A stretch of DNA of 15,031 nucleotides from Acetatifactor sp. Its GTDB lineage: Bacteria; Bacillota; Clostridia; Lachnospirales; Lachnospiraceae. Of the stretch, positions 1-7,032 are shown in pieces. The notes beneath the pieces were generated by a model, which was given only the letters and a program-made list of their open reading frames with translations, was not told the origin of the DNA and did no database searches. The stretch lies in the NCBI GenBank assembly GCA_016303085.1, contig JAEDMI010000038.1, positions 1 to 15,031 of the forward strand. Direction: 5' to 3'. Numbering within the stretch: the first letter of the stretch is position 1; each line of letters opens with the position of its first letter. The translations under genes were made by a program, and so were the position numbers.

Positions 1-256
1 GGTGATGGATGAAGCCACCGCCAACATCGACACAGAAACCGAACTGTTGATTCAGGAAGCTCTGGAAAAACTGATGAAAAACCGCACCACCATCATGGTA
101 GCCCACAGGCTTTCCACCATTCAGCATGCCGACTGCATTATGGTAATGCATAAAGGAAAAATCCGTGAGCGGGGCACCCATCAGGAGCTGTTGGCCCGGA
201 ACGGAATTTATAAGAAACTGTACGAATTACAGATTCACCACGAAGTGACAGCTTAG
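1..256 (+). CDS. ABC transporter ATP-binding protein, C-terminal fragment (cut by window edge)
   Basis: This is the last 84 or so residues of an ABC transporter nucleotide-binding domain; the start lies left of the window. The visible part begins inside Walker B, with MDEATANID giving the catalytic Glu and the D-loop, and continues to the H-loop (TIMVAHRLSTI) with its switch His. It then shows the usual end, with HKGKIRERGTHQELL followed by a short helical tail. ATANID and AHRLSTI are typical of exporter-type half-transporters (MsbA/LmrA/MdlB class), in which the ATPase is fused behind six membrane helices. The substrate cannot be told. It is the only + strand gene here and converges with the PHP gene, sharing three bases at the stop codons (253-255). 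The family call is sure; the exporter subtype is inference. Confidence 0.92.
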   Translation, partial: VMDEATANIDTETELLIQEALEKLMKNRTTIMVAHRLSTIQHADCIMVMHKGKIRERGTHQELLARNGIYKKLYELQIHHEVTA

Positions 257-975
257 TCCTCTGTACCGTCTAAAAGCTGCACTGCTTCCCTGTTCAGCAC
301 AGCCCGGTTAAAGTCATGAATATCCGCCAGCCTTCGCGGAAATACCATTCCACCCCCAACCATGTCCGTGTTGTGCTGGTCGGAACCTGCAGTCAGGGGA
401 AAATTATGTTCCTTCGCATAAGCTATGGCCCGCTCGTTGTATTCAGGATGTCTGAGGCTTCTCTTTGCATGACTGGAATGAGAAGCATTCACACCCTCCA
501 CCGCATCCACATATTCCGGGAAAAGCCGGATTTCACTGATATAGGATGCCTCCCTGTAGGGATGTGCATGGCAGACAATGCCGCCTCCCTCATGTACCAG
601 GGCAAATTGTTCCTCCACCGTGGCATCCTTGATTTCAGGATGCTTCAGCAGCCACTGCTTGTCCGGTCCATAGACTAAAAACTCTGTTCCTCTGTAGCCT
701 GATTCCCAGCCGAAGAACACCTGCAAGCCCAGTCTGTCTCCTTCTTCCTTTGCATGTTCATACCCCAGACAGTACCTCTCTACCCACTCACTCCAGGGCA
801 ACGTCCTGTCTACTGCTGTATTACCGTAAAAAAAGTGGTCTGTAATAATAATTCCGGTATAGCCCGCAACCGCATAAACTCTCGCCATCTCTGCCCCGGA
901 ATTTTTTGCACAGGCACTTCCTTCCGAGGTGTGCATATGCGTCTCATATAAATAACCGTTTATTTTCAAACTCAT
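253..975 (-). CDS. PHP-domain metal-dependent phosphoesterase
   Basis: This is a 240-residue protein of the PHP superfamily, a cytoplasmic TIM-barrel-like fold that uses a cluster of metals to hydrolyse phosphoesters. All the expected metal-ligand motifs are present: HMH (13-15), TDH (45-47), a Glu in GWESG (91), CHAHP (136 and 138) and GSDQH (199-201). Relatives include histidinol phosphatase and nucleoside 3',5'-bisphosphate phosphatase, but nothing here fixes the substrate. An in-frame ATG seven codons upstream (996) would give 247 residues. The start at 975 is preferred because GAGAGG lies 10 nt upstream of it, inside the longer reading, and the 996 ATG has no ribosome site. It follows the MATE gene by 26 bp and is probably co-transcribed with it. 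Confidence 0.88.
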   Translation of the reverse strand: MSLKINGYLYETHMHTSEGSACAKNSGAEMARVYAVAGYTGIIITDHFFYGNTAVDRTLPWSEWVERYCLGYEHAKEEGDRLGLQVFFGWESGYRGTEFLVYGPDKQWLLKHPEIKDATVEEQFALVHEGGGIVCHAHPYREASYISEIRLFPEYVDAVEGVNASHSSHAKRSLRHPEYNERAIAYAKEHNFPLTAGSDQHNTDMVGGGMVFPRRLADIHDFNRAVLNREAVQLLDGTED

Positions 976-985
976 AGGTCTTTTA

Positions 986-991
986 CCTCTC
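986..991 (-). promoter_or_regulatory. Shine-Dalgarno site that decides the PHP gene start
   Basis: GAGAGG on the - strand lies 10 nt before the ATG at 975-973. It falls within the extra codons of the longer reading from 996, which has only a purine-poor leader. The shorter start is therefore more likely. Confidence 0.6.
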
Positions 992-1001
992 TTCATTCTG
1001 T

Positions 1002-2387
1002 TTACACATCTATGCTACTCTCCATTTGCTTCATTTCCCGCAATACTCCCACCCCCAGAGGTACAGACAGCAGCAGGGTACAGATATCCGCCCAGGTCTG
1101 GCACATCTGCACGCCCAAAAGTCCGAAGAAACAGGGCAATATCAAAATCAGGGGAATGAAAAAAATGCCCTGCCTTGCCGCTGCCACAACAGATGCCTTT
1201 GTGGCTTTGCCGATGGACTGGAGCATCATATTGCACATGACAATCCAGGCATTCAACGGAAATACAATCAGCTGCAGCCGGAGTGCCAGTGTTCCGATGC
1301 GGATAACGTCCATATCCTCCCTGCGGAACAAAGTCACCAGAGGCTCTGCCAAAACAAATCCCACTGCGGAAACAATCACCAGAAATACGGCGGCATATTT
1401 TACGCAAAATGCAAAGGCTTCCCTTACTCTGCCGTATTTTTTCGCCCCATAATTCATACCGCAGACCGGCTGGAAGCCCTGCCCGAAACCAATCAGGGCA
1501 GAATTTGCAAACATGGTAATCCTGCTGACAATAGACATTCCGGCAATCGCCGCATCGCTGAAGTCTCCGCCATAAATTCCCGCAGCCCGGTTTAAACATA
1601 TCTGAGCAGCGCTGGCCAAGCCCTGCCTGCAAAGAGAAGGAATTCCACCCTTGAACATCTCTTTATACAAATAGACGGAGGGCTTGAAGTTGATGAATCT
1701 TGCCCGTATATTTCCGCCCCGTCTGCTCATGAGAAGAAGCAGACAAAAGCTGACGACTTGACTGGCGACCGTAGCCAGTGCTGCACCTGCCACCCCCAGG
1801 TCTAAAACAAAAATCAAAATAGGGTCCAACACAATATTCAACACTGCACCCGATACAATTCCAACCATGGCATAGGAAGCGCTGCCCTGAAAACGCAGCT
1901 GATTATTCAGCACAAAGGAAGACATGATAAAGTGACAGCCTATGAGAATAATCCGCAGATAATCCTTCGTATAGGGAAGAATTGTGGGCGTTGAACCTAA
2001 AACTTTAGCTAATGGCGTCAAAAAAATCAACCCGGCGGCTCCCAGCAGAATTCCCACAAGAAATGCCGAGAAAAAACCGGTGGCTGCCATTATGTTTGCT
2101 TCCTCGAACTCCCCCGCACCCAGCTTTCGGGAGATAAAGTTTCCTGAGCCGTGACCGAAGAAAAACCCGCAGGCCTGAATCAGTGCCATCACCGAAAACA
2201 CCACACCTACCGCCGCTGTGGCCTGTGTATTGATTTTACCAACAAAAAAGGTATCCGCCATATTATAGAAGGATGTGACAAGCATACTGATAATGGTAGG
2301 CACCGCCATCTGGCACACCAGATGGGGTACCGGTTCCTTCAGCATATACGCTATCTTCTCCTGTTGATTCATGTTATGAACGTTCAT
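1002..2387 (-). CDS. MATE family efflux transporter
   Basis: This is a full-length 461-residue integral membrane transporter of the MATE (multidrug and toxic compound extrusion) family, which uses a Na+ or H+ gradient to export cationic compounds. The N-terminus carries typical MATE sequence (VPTIISMLVTSFYNMADTFFVG, about residues 29-50), then FGHGSGNFISRKLGAG and GAVLNIVLDPILIFVLDLGV. The second half mirrors this with GFGQGFQPVCGMNYGAKKYGRV. Hydrophobic stretches fit about 12 helices in two halves. It resembles the MepA/DinF-like branch of Firmicutes; the substrate is unknown. A GGGAGA ribosome site lies upstream of the ATG at 2387. It follows the ATPase gene after a 95-bp gap and leads into the PHP gene 26 bp downstream. 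Confidence 0.93.
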   Translation of the reverse strand: MNVHNMNQQEKIAYMLKEPVPHLVCQMAVPTIISMLVTSFYNMADTFFVGKINTQATAAVGVVFSVMALIQACGFFFGHGSGNFISRKLGAGEFEEANIMAATGFFSAFLVGILLGAAGLIFLTPLAKVLGSTPTILPYTKDYLRIILIGCHFIMSSFVLNNQLRFQGSASYAMVGIVSGAVLNIVLDPILIFVLDLGVAGAALATVASQVVSFCLLLLMSRRGGNIRARFINFKPSVYLYKEMFKGGIPSLCRQGLASAAQICLNRAAGIYGGDFSDAAIAGMSIVSRITMFANSALIGFGQGFQPVCGMNYGAKKYGRVREAFAFCVKYAAVFLVIVSAVGFVLAEPLVTLFRREDMDVIRIGTLALRLQLIVFPLNAWIVMCNMMLQSIGKATKASVVAAARQGIFFIPLILILPCFFGLLGVQMCQTWADICTLLLSVPLGVGVLREMKQMESSIDV

Positions 2388-2453
2388 TGTTGCTTTTCTC
2401 CCATATTATCATCCATCCACAAACCCGCACTTGCAGTGTTCACCCTCTTCTTT

Positions 2454-2466
2454 GCAGACTGTCTGC
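2454..2466. promoter_or_regulatory. 13-bp perfect palindrome between ATPase and MATE genes (possible operator)
   Basis: Six-base arms (GCAGAC/GTCTGC) flank a single central base, about 67 bp before the MATE start. A one-base loop is too tight for an RNA hairpin, and no T-run follows on the - strand, so it does not look like a terminator. It could be a dimeric repressor site for the efflux gene. No well-formed promoter was found beside it, so the role is inference. Confidence 0.3.
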
Positions 2467-2482
2467 CAACAATAGCATTTAC

Positions 2483-4222
2483 TCATAATATCCGAATCAA
2501 TTCCCTGCATCGGTTCAAGGCTGCGAACAGCTCCTGCTTCCGGGGCATGGCAAGATTTCCGGGAACCATTCCGCCGGCTCCGGCTTCCGCCGAGTGTCCG
2601 GCACCCCCGAAAAATGCCCCGAATCCCTTCTCTTCGATTCTGTAGCAGACGGCTTCCACCGCCTCTCCCAGAGTCTTCCTTCCGTCAAAGTCATGCAGTT
2701 TCATATACTTCAACATATATGACAGTGTTGTCAGTTGCTCCGGATCCACCAGCTGCTCCACATAGCGCAGGTCTACCTCTTCGCGGTTGACAGAAAAACC
2801 GTCCAGTCCGTCGGTGCGCAGCTTGATACGGTCATCTGCGGCAAAAGCCCCGTCCCGCTTCACCACGCGGCTGAAATCAGGTTTTTGTGCTTTCTCCGCT
2901 GCCCCCAGCGTATAGGGAAAGCTCTCCGCCTCCTTCTTTGCAAGCTCTGTAATCTCCATGGGCTGATATCTGTTCATCTGTAAAATGCAGTCCGCTTTAT
3001 GAAAATAGGAGCCGCAGCTTCCCGCTACCAGAATTGTGGAAATGCCATATTCCTCATACAGTTCCCGTACCCTGTCGATAAAGGGGATAATAGGCTCCAC
3101 CTCACGGCTGACCACGCGCTGCATCAATTCATCTCGAATCATAAAGTTTGTGGCGCTGGTATCCTCGTCAATGAGAAACACCCCGGCTCCCGCCTCCATT
3201 GCCTCCACGGTATTTGCAGCCTGAGATGTGCTTCCGCTGGCATCCTCCGTGTAAAAAGCCTTTGTATCCCTGCCGTTTGGCAGATTACGGATGAACATGG
3301 AAATATCCGTCTTCTGAATACTCCTGCCGTCCTCCGCCCGCAACTTCATGGCAGTAGCATCGGTAATCACATACTCTCTGCCATCCCCGCTGATATGATT
3401 GTACACGCCCAACTCCAGGGCCTCCAGCAGCGTGGACTTTCCGTGATAGCCACCGCCTACAATCAATGTTACACCCTTTTTGATTCCCATACCTGTCAGC
3501 TTTCCGTAATGAGGCAGCTGAAGCGTCACTTCCATGGAAGCGGGCGCTTTAAAAGCGACAGCATCTTTCATGGGCAGGGAGGATACACCGGACTTTCTGG
3601 GCAAAACGGCACCGTTTGCCACAAAAGCCACCAGCTCTCTCTTGATTAACTCTTCCCTGATATACTCCTGGTCATCCGCCAGAAACAATACTTTTTCCAG
3701 ACTGTCCTTGGGGCAGGACGCAGACAAAATCGTCTGCCTCACACATACGGGAAGAAAATCAAACAGAATTTTTCCCAGTTCTCCCGCATTGATGGTCCGT
3801 CCGTTGGCAGGGAATCCGATTTCCATACGGACAACAATATCCCCTGTCGCCGTATCTACGGTACATGCGCTTCTCTCCAGTATCTCCTGACCCGGATGAC
3901 TGATGCCCAAAAGCCCGCTCTTGCCGGAGCCTTTTGCTTTGAAGGAATAATCCTTTATTTTGGCTGCCATACGCCTCAACAGATAATCCTGAAAAGCAAT
4001 TTTTCTCACCGCACTCTCATAGCACATCCTGTCAAAGCCCGCCACCCTGCCGGGCACAAGAATACTGACCTTGGAAGGAGAAGCAAAGGGATCGCCCTGC
4101 ACATGGTCAATGGACAGTATATATTGCTGAAACTGATATTTTCCTTTCGTATCTTTATAGGCGGGATAGCCCTTGTGGTCTATCTGCCGAAGTAAAGTCT
4201 GTAAATCTGCCGCTGTTTTCAT
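2483..4222 (-). CDS. ABC-class ATPase domain protein (PF09818/COG3044 type), function unknown
   Basis: This is a 579-residue soluble P-loop ATPase of the group named predicted ATPase of the ABC class. Walker A is GGGYHGKS (256-263), a signature-like stretch rich in Ser/Gly/Gln is ASGSTSQAAN (328-337), and Walker B is VFLIDEDTSATN (348-359). AGSCGSYFHKAD (400-411) follows where a switch region would be. The first 250 residues are a family-specific domain containing a conserved-looking KGSGKSG turn (97-103). No membrane segment is seen, so it is not a transporter part. The one relative known to me with a structure is MRB1590, an ATPase of trypanosome mitochondrial RNA editing; the bacterial role is not known. 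It has its own sigma-A promoter and an AGGAGG site 12 nt before the ATG. Family call firm, role unknown. Confidence 0.88.
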   Translation of the reverse strand: MKTAADLQTLLRQIDHKGYPAYKDTKGKYQFQQYILSIDHVQGDPFASPSKVSILVPGRVAGFDRMCYESAVRKIAFQDYLLRRMAAKIKDYSFKAKGSGKSGLLGISHPGQEILERSACTVDTATGDIVVRMEIGFPANGRTINAGELGKILFDFLPVCVRQTILSASCPKDSLEKVLFLADDQEYIREELIKRELVAFVANGAVLPRKSGVSSLPMKDAVAFKAPASMEVTLQLPHYGKLTGMGIKKGVTLIVGGGYHGKSTLLEALELGVYNHISGDGREYVITDATAMKLRAEDGRSIQKTDISMFIRNLPNGRDTKAFYTEDASGSTSQAANTVEAMEAGAGVFLIDEDTSATNFMIRDELMQRVVSREVEPIIPFIDRVRELYEEYGISTILVAGSCGSYFHKADCILQMNRYQPMEITELAKKEAESFPYTLGAAEKAQKPDFSRVVKRDGAFAADDRIKLRTDGLDGFSVNREEVDLRYVEQLVDPEQLTTLSYMLKYMKLHDFDGRKTLGEAVEAVCYRIEEKGFGAFFGGAGHSAEAGAGGMVPGNLAMPRKQELFAALNRCRELIRIL

Positions 4223-4249
4223 TTCTGTACCAAGCCTCCTGCCTACCCT

Positions 4250-4278
4250 ATTTTACTCTCTCCCAAAAGCAGGGTCAA
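4250..4278 (-). promoter_or_regulatory. Sigma-A-type promoter for the ABC-class ATPase gene
   Basis: On the - strand TTGACC (-35, 4273-4278) and TAAAAT (-10, 4250-4255) are separated by exactly 17 bp. This is close to consensus and lies 28 bp before the ATG at 4222. It follows the putP terminator, so the ATPase gene probably starts a new transcript. An AT-rich stretch upstream could act as an UP element. Confidence 0.7.
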
Positions 4279-4295
4279 GTTCAAGAATAAATTAC

Positions 4296-4317
4296 CGTAT
4301 TAACCATACAAAATACG
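4296..4317. repeat. Inverted repeat upstream of the ATPase promoter
   Basis: Arms CGTATT and AATACG (4296-4301 and 4312-4317) are separated by 10 bp and centred about 30 bp upstream of the -35 box. The spacing suits a dimeric activator site, but a 6-bp arm in AT-rich DNA can arise by chance. Confidence 0.3.
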
Positions 4318-4356
4318 ATTCTTAAAAACGAAGCTTACAAAACGTCTCAATACATC

Positions 4357-4388
4357 AAAAAAAGCCCCTTACTTCCGTAAGGAGCTTT
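4357..4388 (-). terminator. Rho-independent terminator of putP
   Basis: Read on the - strand, a 12-bp stem (AAAGCTCCTTAC paired with GTAAGGGGCTTT, one G-U wobble) closes a GGAA tetraloop and runs into seven T residues. It starts 15 bp after the putP stop codon. GNRA loops and a T-run of this kind are hallmarks of strong intrinsic terminators, so it should separate putP from the ATPase transcript. Confidence 0.93.
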
Positions 4389-4403
4389 CTGTCAACTCAA
4401 AGC

Positions 4404-5930
4404 TTACTTTGCAGCTTCAAATTCCTTCTCAATTTCTTCCTCCGGTTTCCCGGTCAGGAGGCTTACAACAACCACTGCTGCCAACGATACCAGAAAGGCA
4501 GGAAGCAGCTCGTATATATTCCAGACCCCTCCCAGAGGCCGTACCAGATACTTCCACAAAAATACCGTTACTCCGCCGGCAATCATTCCTGCCAAAGCAC
4601 CCTGCATATTACTGCGTTTCCAGAACAGCGCACAAAGCATTACCGCTCCGAAAGCGCCCCCGAACCCGGCCCAAGCAAAGGAAACAATGGAAAATACACT
4701 GCTTTCCGGATCCTTTGCCAGGAAAATTGCAATCACACTGATCACCAAAATGGTGCCTCTTGCGATGGTCAGGCTCTTTTTGCCGCTCATTTTGATATGA
4801 AAGAAGTCCTGCAGGATATTCTGGGACACACTGGATGCCGCTGCCAACATCTGACTGTCTGCGGTAGACATGGTAGCTGCCATGATTCCTGCCAAAATTA
4901 CCCCTGCTACTATCGCAGCAAGGATACCGTTTGAACTAATCAAACCGGCTATCTTTACAATAACTGTCTCGCTTGCACTTCCCTGTAATGTCTCTAAAGC
5001 CCCTGCCTTTGTCATACCAAGTCCTACAATGCCGATAAAGATGGCAGCCGCCATTGCAAAAAATACCCAGACAGTTGCCACACGCCGGGAAAGAACCAGC
5101 TTCTTCTCGTCTTCAATCGCCATAAAGCGAAGCAGGATATGGGGCATACCGAAATATCCAAGTCCCCACGCCATGGTAGAAATAATTGTAATAATCCCAT
5201 ACGATGAGGATGTACCTTCAACTGCATTGTATGTGGCATTCATGCTCAAGTAACCGGGTAGCGCTTTTGCATTGTCCATTACTGCACCGACTCCGCCTGC
5301 AGTAGCAACTCCAAAACCGATTACGATACAGAGCGCCATTGTCATAACACAGCTTTGAATCAAATCGGTAGTAGATACCGCTTTAAAACCACCCATAATG
5401 GTATATCCCACAATAATCAGTGCGGATACCACCATAGCAGTCATATAGTTTACCCCAAATAAGCTGTTGAACAGCTTACCGCAGGCCGCAAACCCCGACG
5501 CAGTATATGGAATAAAGAAAATAATAATCACAAGCGCTGCAATTGCATTCAATATATTGCGTTTATCATGATAACGTTTGGAGAAAAAGTCCGGAACCGT
5601 AATCGCATCCAGATTGCTGGAATACCGGCGAAGACGTCTGGCTACCAAAAGCCAGTTCAAATATGTACCGATACCAAGACCGATGGCAGTCCATGCAGCA
5701 TCACAGACACCGCTCAGATAAGCCACACCGGGCAGTCCCATCAATAGCCAGCTTGACATATCACTTGCTTCAGCACTCATGGCTGTAATGAAAGGACCCA
5801 TCTTTCTTCCACCCAGATAGAAATCCTTACTGTCCGCATTTCCTTTGCTAAACAAAAATCCGATAGCCAGCATCAAAAGCAGATAAATAACGATTGCGGC
5901 AATAATACAAAAATTGATTGTAGACAGCAT
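4404..5930 (-). CDS. putP: Sodium/proline symporter
   Basis: This is a 508-residue member of the sodium:solute symporter family (SSSF, LeuT fold, about 13 helices) that brings proline into the cell with Na+. The first 90 residues follow the PutP pattern closely: GGRKMGPFITAMSAEASDMSSWLLMG (40-65) contains the Asp (57) that matches the Na+-related Asp55 of E. coli PutP, then GLPGVAYLSG. Further in, GGFKAVSTTDLIQS and AATMSTADSQMLAAAS are family-typical. The charged tail (EEEIEKEFEAAK) is also usual. GGGGGA lies 8 nt before the ATG. The gene stands alone, with its own promoter and a strong terminator, as expected for an independently controlled osmolyte or nutrient carrier. No proline dehydrogenase gene is nearby. 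Another substrate of the same family is possible but less likely. Confidence 0.93.
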   Translation of the reverse strand: MLSTINFCIIAAIVIYLLLMLAIGFLFSKGNADSKDFYLGGRKMGPFITAMSAEASDMSSWLLMGLPGVAYLSGVCDAAWTAIGLGIGTYLNWLLVARRLRRYSSNLDAITVPDFFSKRYHDKRNILNAIAALVIIIFFIPYTASGFAACGKLFNSLFGVNYMTAMVVSALIIVGYTIMGGFKAVSTTDLIQSCVMTMALCIVIGFGVATAGGVGAVMDNAKALPGYLSMNATYNAVEGTSSSYGIITIISTMAWGLGYFGMPHILLRFMAIEDEKKLVLSRRVATVWVFFAMAAAIFIGIVGLGMTKAGALETLQGSASETVIVKIAGLISSNGILAAIVAGVILAGIMAATMSTADSQMLAAASSVSQNILQDFFHIKMSGKKSLTIARGTILVISVIAIFLAKDPESSVFSIVSFAWAGFGGAFGAVMLCALFWKRSNMQGALAGMIAGGVTVFLWKYLVRPLGGVWNIYELLPAFLVSLAAVVVVSLLTGKPEEEIEKEFEAAK

Positions 5931-5972
5931 ATTCTTTTTCCCCCACGGCTTTTTCTAAAAGGAATAAACTGT

Positions 5973-6001
5973 ATTCTATCACTTCGTACCGCTTTATGCA
6001 A
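5973..6001 (-). promoter_or_regulatory. Sigma-A-type promoter for putP
   Basis: On the - strand TTGCAT (-35, 5996-6001) and TAGAAT (-10, 5973-5978) have a 17-bp spacer, with the -10 about 42 bp before the ATG. Five of six -10 bases match consensus. The AT-rich upstream repeats end only a few bases before the -35. Confidence 0.75.
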
Positions 6002-6003
6002 GC

Positions 6004-6076
6004 AAAAATGTATTTTTATGAACTTAATACACTGTTTTATACATTTTTATTTGAATATACTCGGGATTTTATACAT
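6004..6076. repeat. AT-rich repeat cluster upstream of the putP promoter (possible regulator sites)
   Basis: AAAAATGTAT (6004-6013) and ATACATTTTT (6039-6048) form a perfect 10-bp inverted repeat with 25 bp between. TTTTATACAT occurs twice in direct orientation, at 6035-6044 and 6067-6076, exactly 32 bp apart or about three helical turns. The cluster sits just upstream of the -35, where an activator would bind. AT-rich DNA makes chance matches likely, so the regulatory role is inference. Confidence 0.4.
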
Positions 6077-6108
6077 ATATAACGCATAACAAAGATAAAG
6101 CAGAACTG

Positions 6109-7032
6109 CTAAATCCCCTTCAATAACAGCATGCTCCACAGCGGTGTGGCAATCAGGGACATTACTGTAGTCAGGACAACGCACTTGCTGGCATAGACCG
6201 CATCCCCGTCATACTTGGCTGCCAGAATTGCCGTGGTGCTGGCAGCAGGCATGGCTGCCAAGAGAACCGACACTCCTGTCACAAGTCCGTCAACCCGAAA
6301 AGCAAGACACCCGACATAGACCACAAGCGGAATCAGCACCAGACGAAGCCCCGAAAACAGAAAAATAGACTTATCCAGCATCTCCCTTGGCTTCACATCT
6401 GCCAGAATGGTTCCGATAACCAGCATGGACATGGCAGTATTGCAATTCCCTATATCTTTCAACGCCGCATCCAAAAACGCAGGCAATGACACTTGTGTCA
6501 GCATCAGAATCATACCCAGGAAAACCGCGATAATACAGGGATGTGTCAGCACTCTCTTTACGATTGCTTTCCTGTCCCTTCCCTTGGTAAAATAGGACAC
6601 TCCGGCAGACCACATGACAATTCTCTGTGGAATCAGATACACAGATGCCAGCGCCAGTCCCATACTTCCAAATACACCCTCCGCCACGGGATTTCCCAAA
6701 AAACCGGAGTTGGATGCCACAGTTGCATACATGAGAACGGGTCTGTGTCCTTCCTCTGTCCTGCGGTAAAGAATCTTTGCCAGTATGGCACAAAACACCT
6801 GAATCAACACGGAAATCAACAAAATCCACCCGAAATTCAGAAGTGTACTACTGTCAAACTCTATCATGAAGGATTTTACGATATTACAGGGCAGAATCAG
6901 ATAAATCACCAAATCCGTCAGATTCTTCTTTCCCTCCTGAGATATGATATTCTTTCTCCGAAAAAACAGCCCTGTCAGCATAATCAAAAACATTCTCAGC
7001 TGAAGGGAAATCAATTCCGCAGTTCCCATCAT
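6109..7032 (-). CDS. AEC family transporter (auxin efflux carrier type)
   Basis: This is a 307-residue integral membrane protein of the AEC family, about ten helices in two inverted halves. Visible family marks are the early kink motif LILPCNIVKSF (45-55), the pattern ATVASNSGFLGNPVAEGVFG (103-122), and the C-terminal AAMPAASTTAILAAKYDGD. Characterised bacterial relatives carry malate, malonate and similar organic acids; the substrate here is unknown. Its start overlaps the fucosidase stop by four bases (ATGA, 7029-7032), so it is probably translationally coupled. Two ATGs lie in tandem, and GAGG is 5 nt before the first and 8 nt before the second, so the second (7029) may be the one used. 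It is the last gene of the long operon. Only a weak hairpin lies at its end. Confidence 0.88.
   Translation of the reverse strand: MMGTAELISLQLRMFLIMLTGLFFRRKNIISQEGKKNLTDLVIYLILPCNIVKSFMIEFDSSTLLNFGWILLISVLIQVFCAILAKILYRRTEEGHRPVLMYATVASNSGFLGNPVAEGVFGSMGLALASVYLIPQRIVMWSAGVSYFTKGRDRKAIVKRVLTHPCIIAVFLGMILMLTQVSLPAFLDAALKDIGNCNTAMSMLVIGTILADVKPREMLDKSIFLFSGLRLVLIPLVVYVGCLAFRVDGLVTGVSVLLAAMPAASTTAILAAKYDGDAVYASKCVVLTTVMSLIATPLWSMLLLKGI

Noticed and set aside
1012..1632. Open frames in both directions overlapping the first MATE gene
   Set aside because: They are shadows of the MATE coding frame, Cys- and His-rich as is usual for such antisense or shifted readings, with no independent signals.
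3914..3932. Possible second P-loop (KGSGKSG) in the N-terminal part of the ABC-class ATPase
   Set aside because: It lacks the first Gly of the GxxxxGK[ST] spacing; it is more likely a family-specific loop than a second nucleotide site.
6088..6110. Possible terminator at the end of the AEC gene (AGCAG-AA-CTGCT with a broken T-rich tail on the - strand)
   Set aside because: The stem is only 4-5 bp, overlaps the stop codon and the T-run is interrupted; too weak to call.
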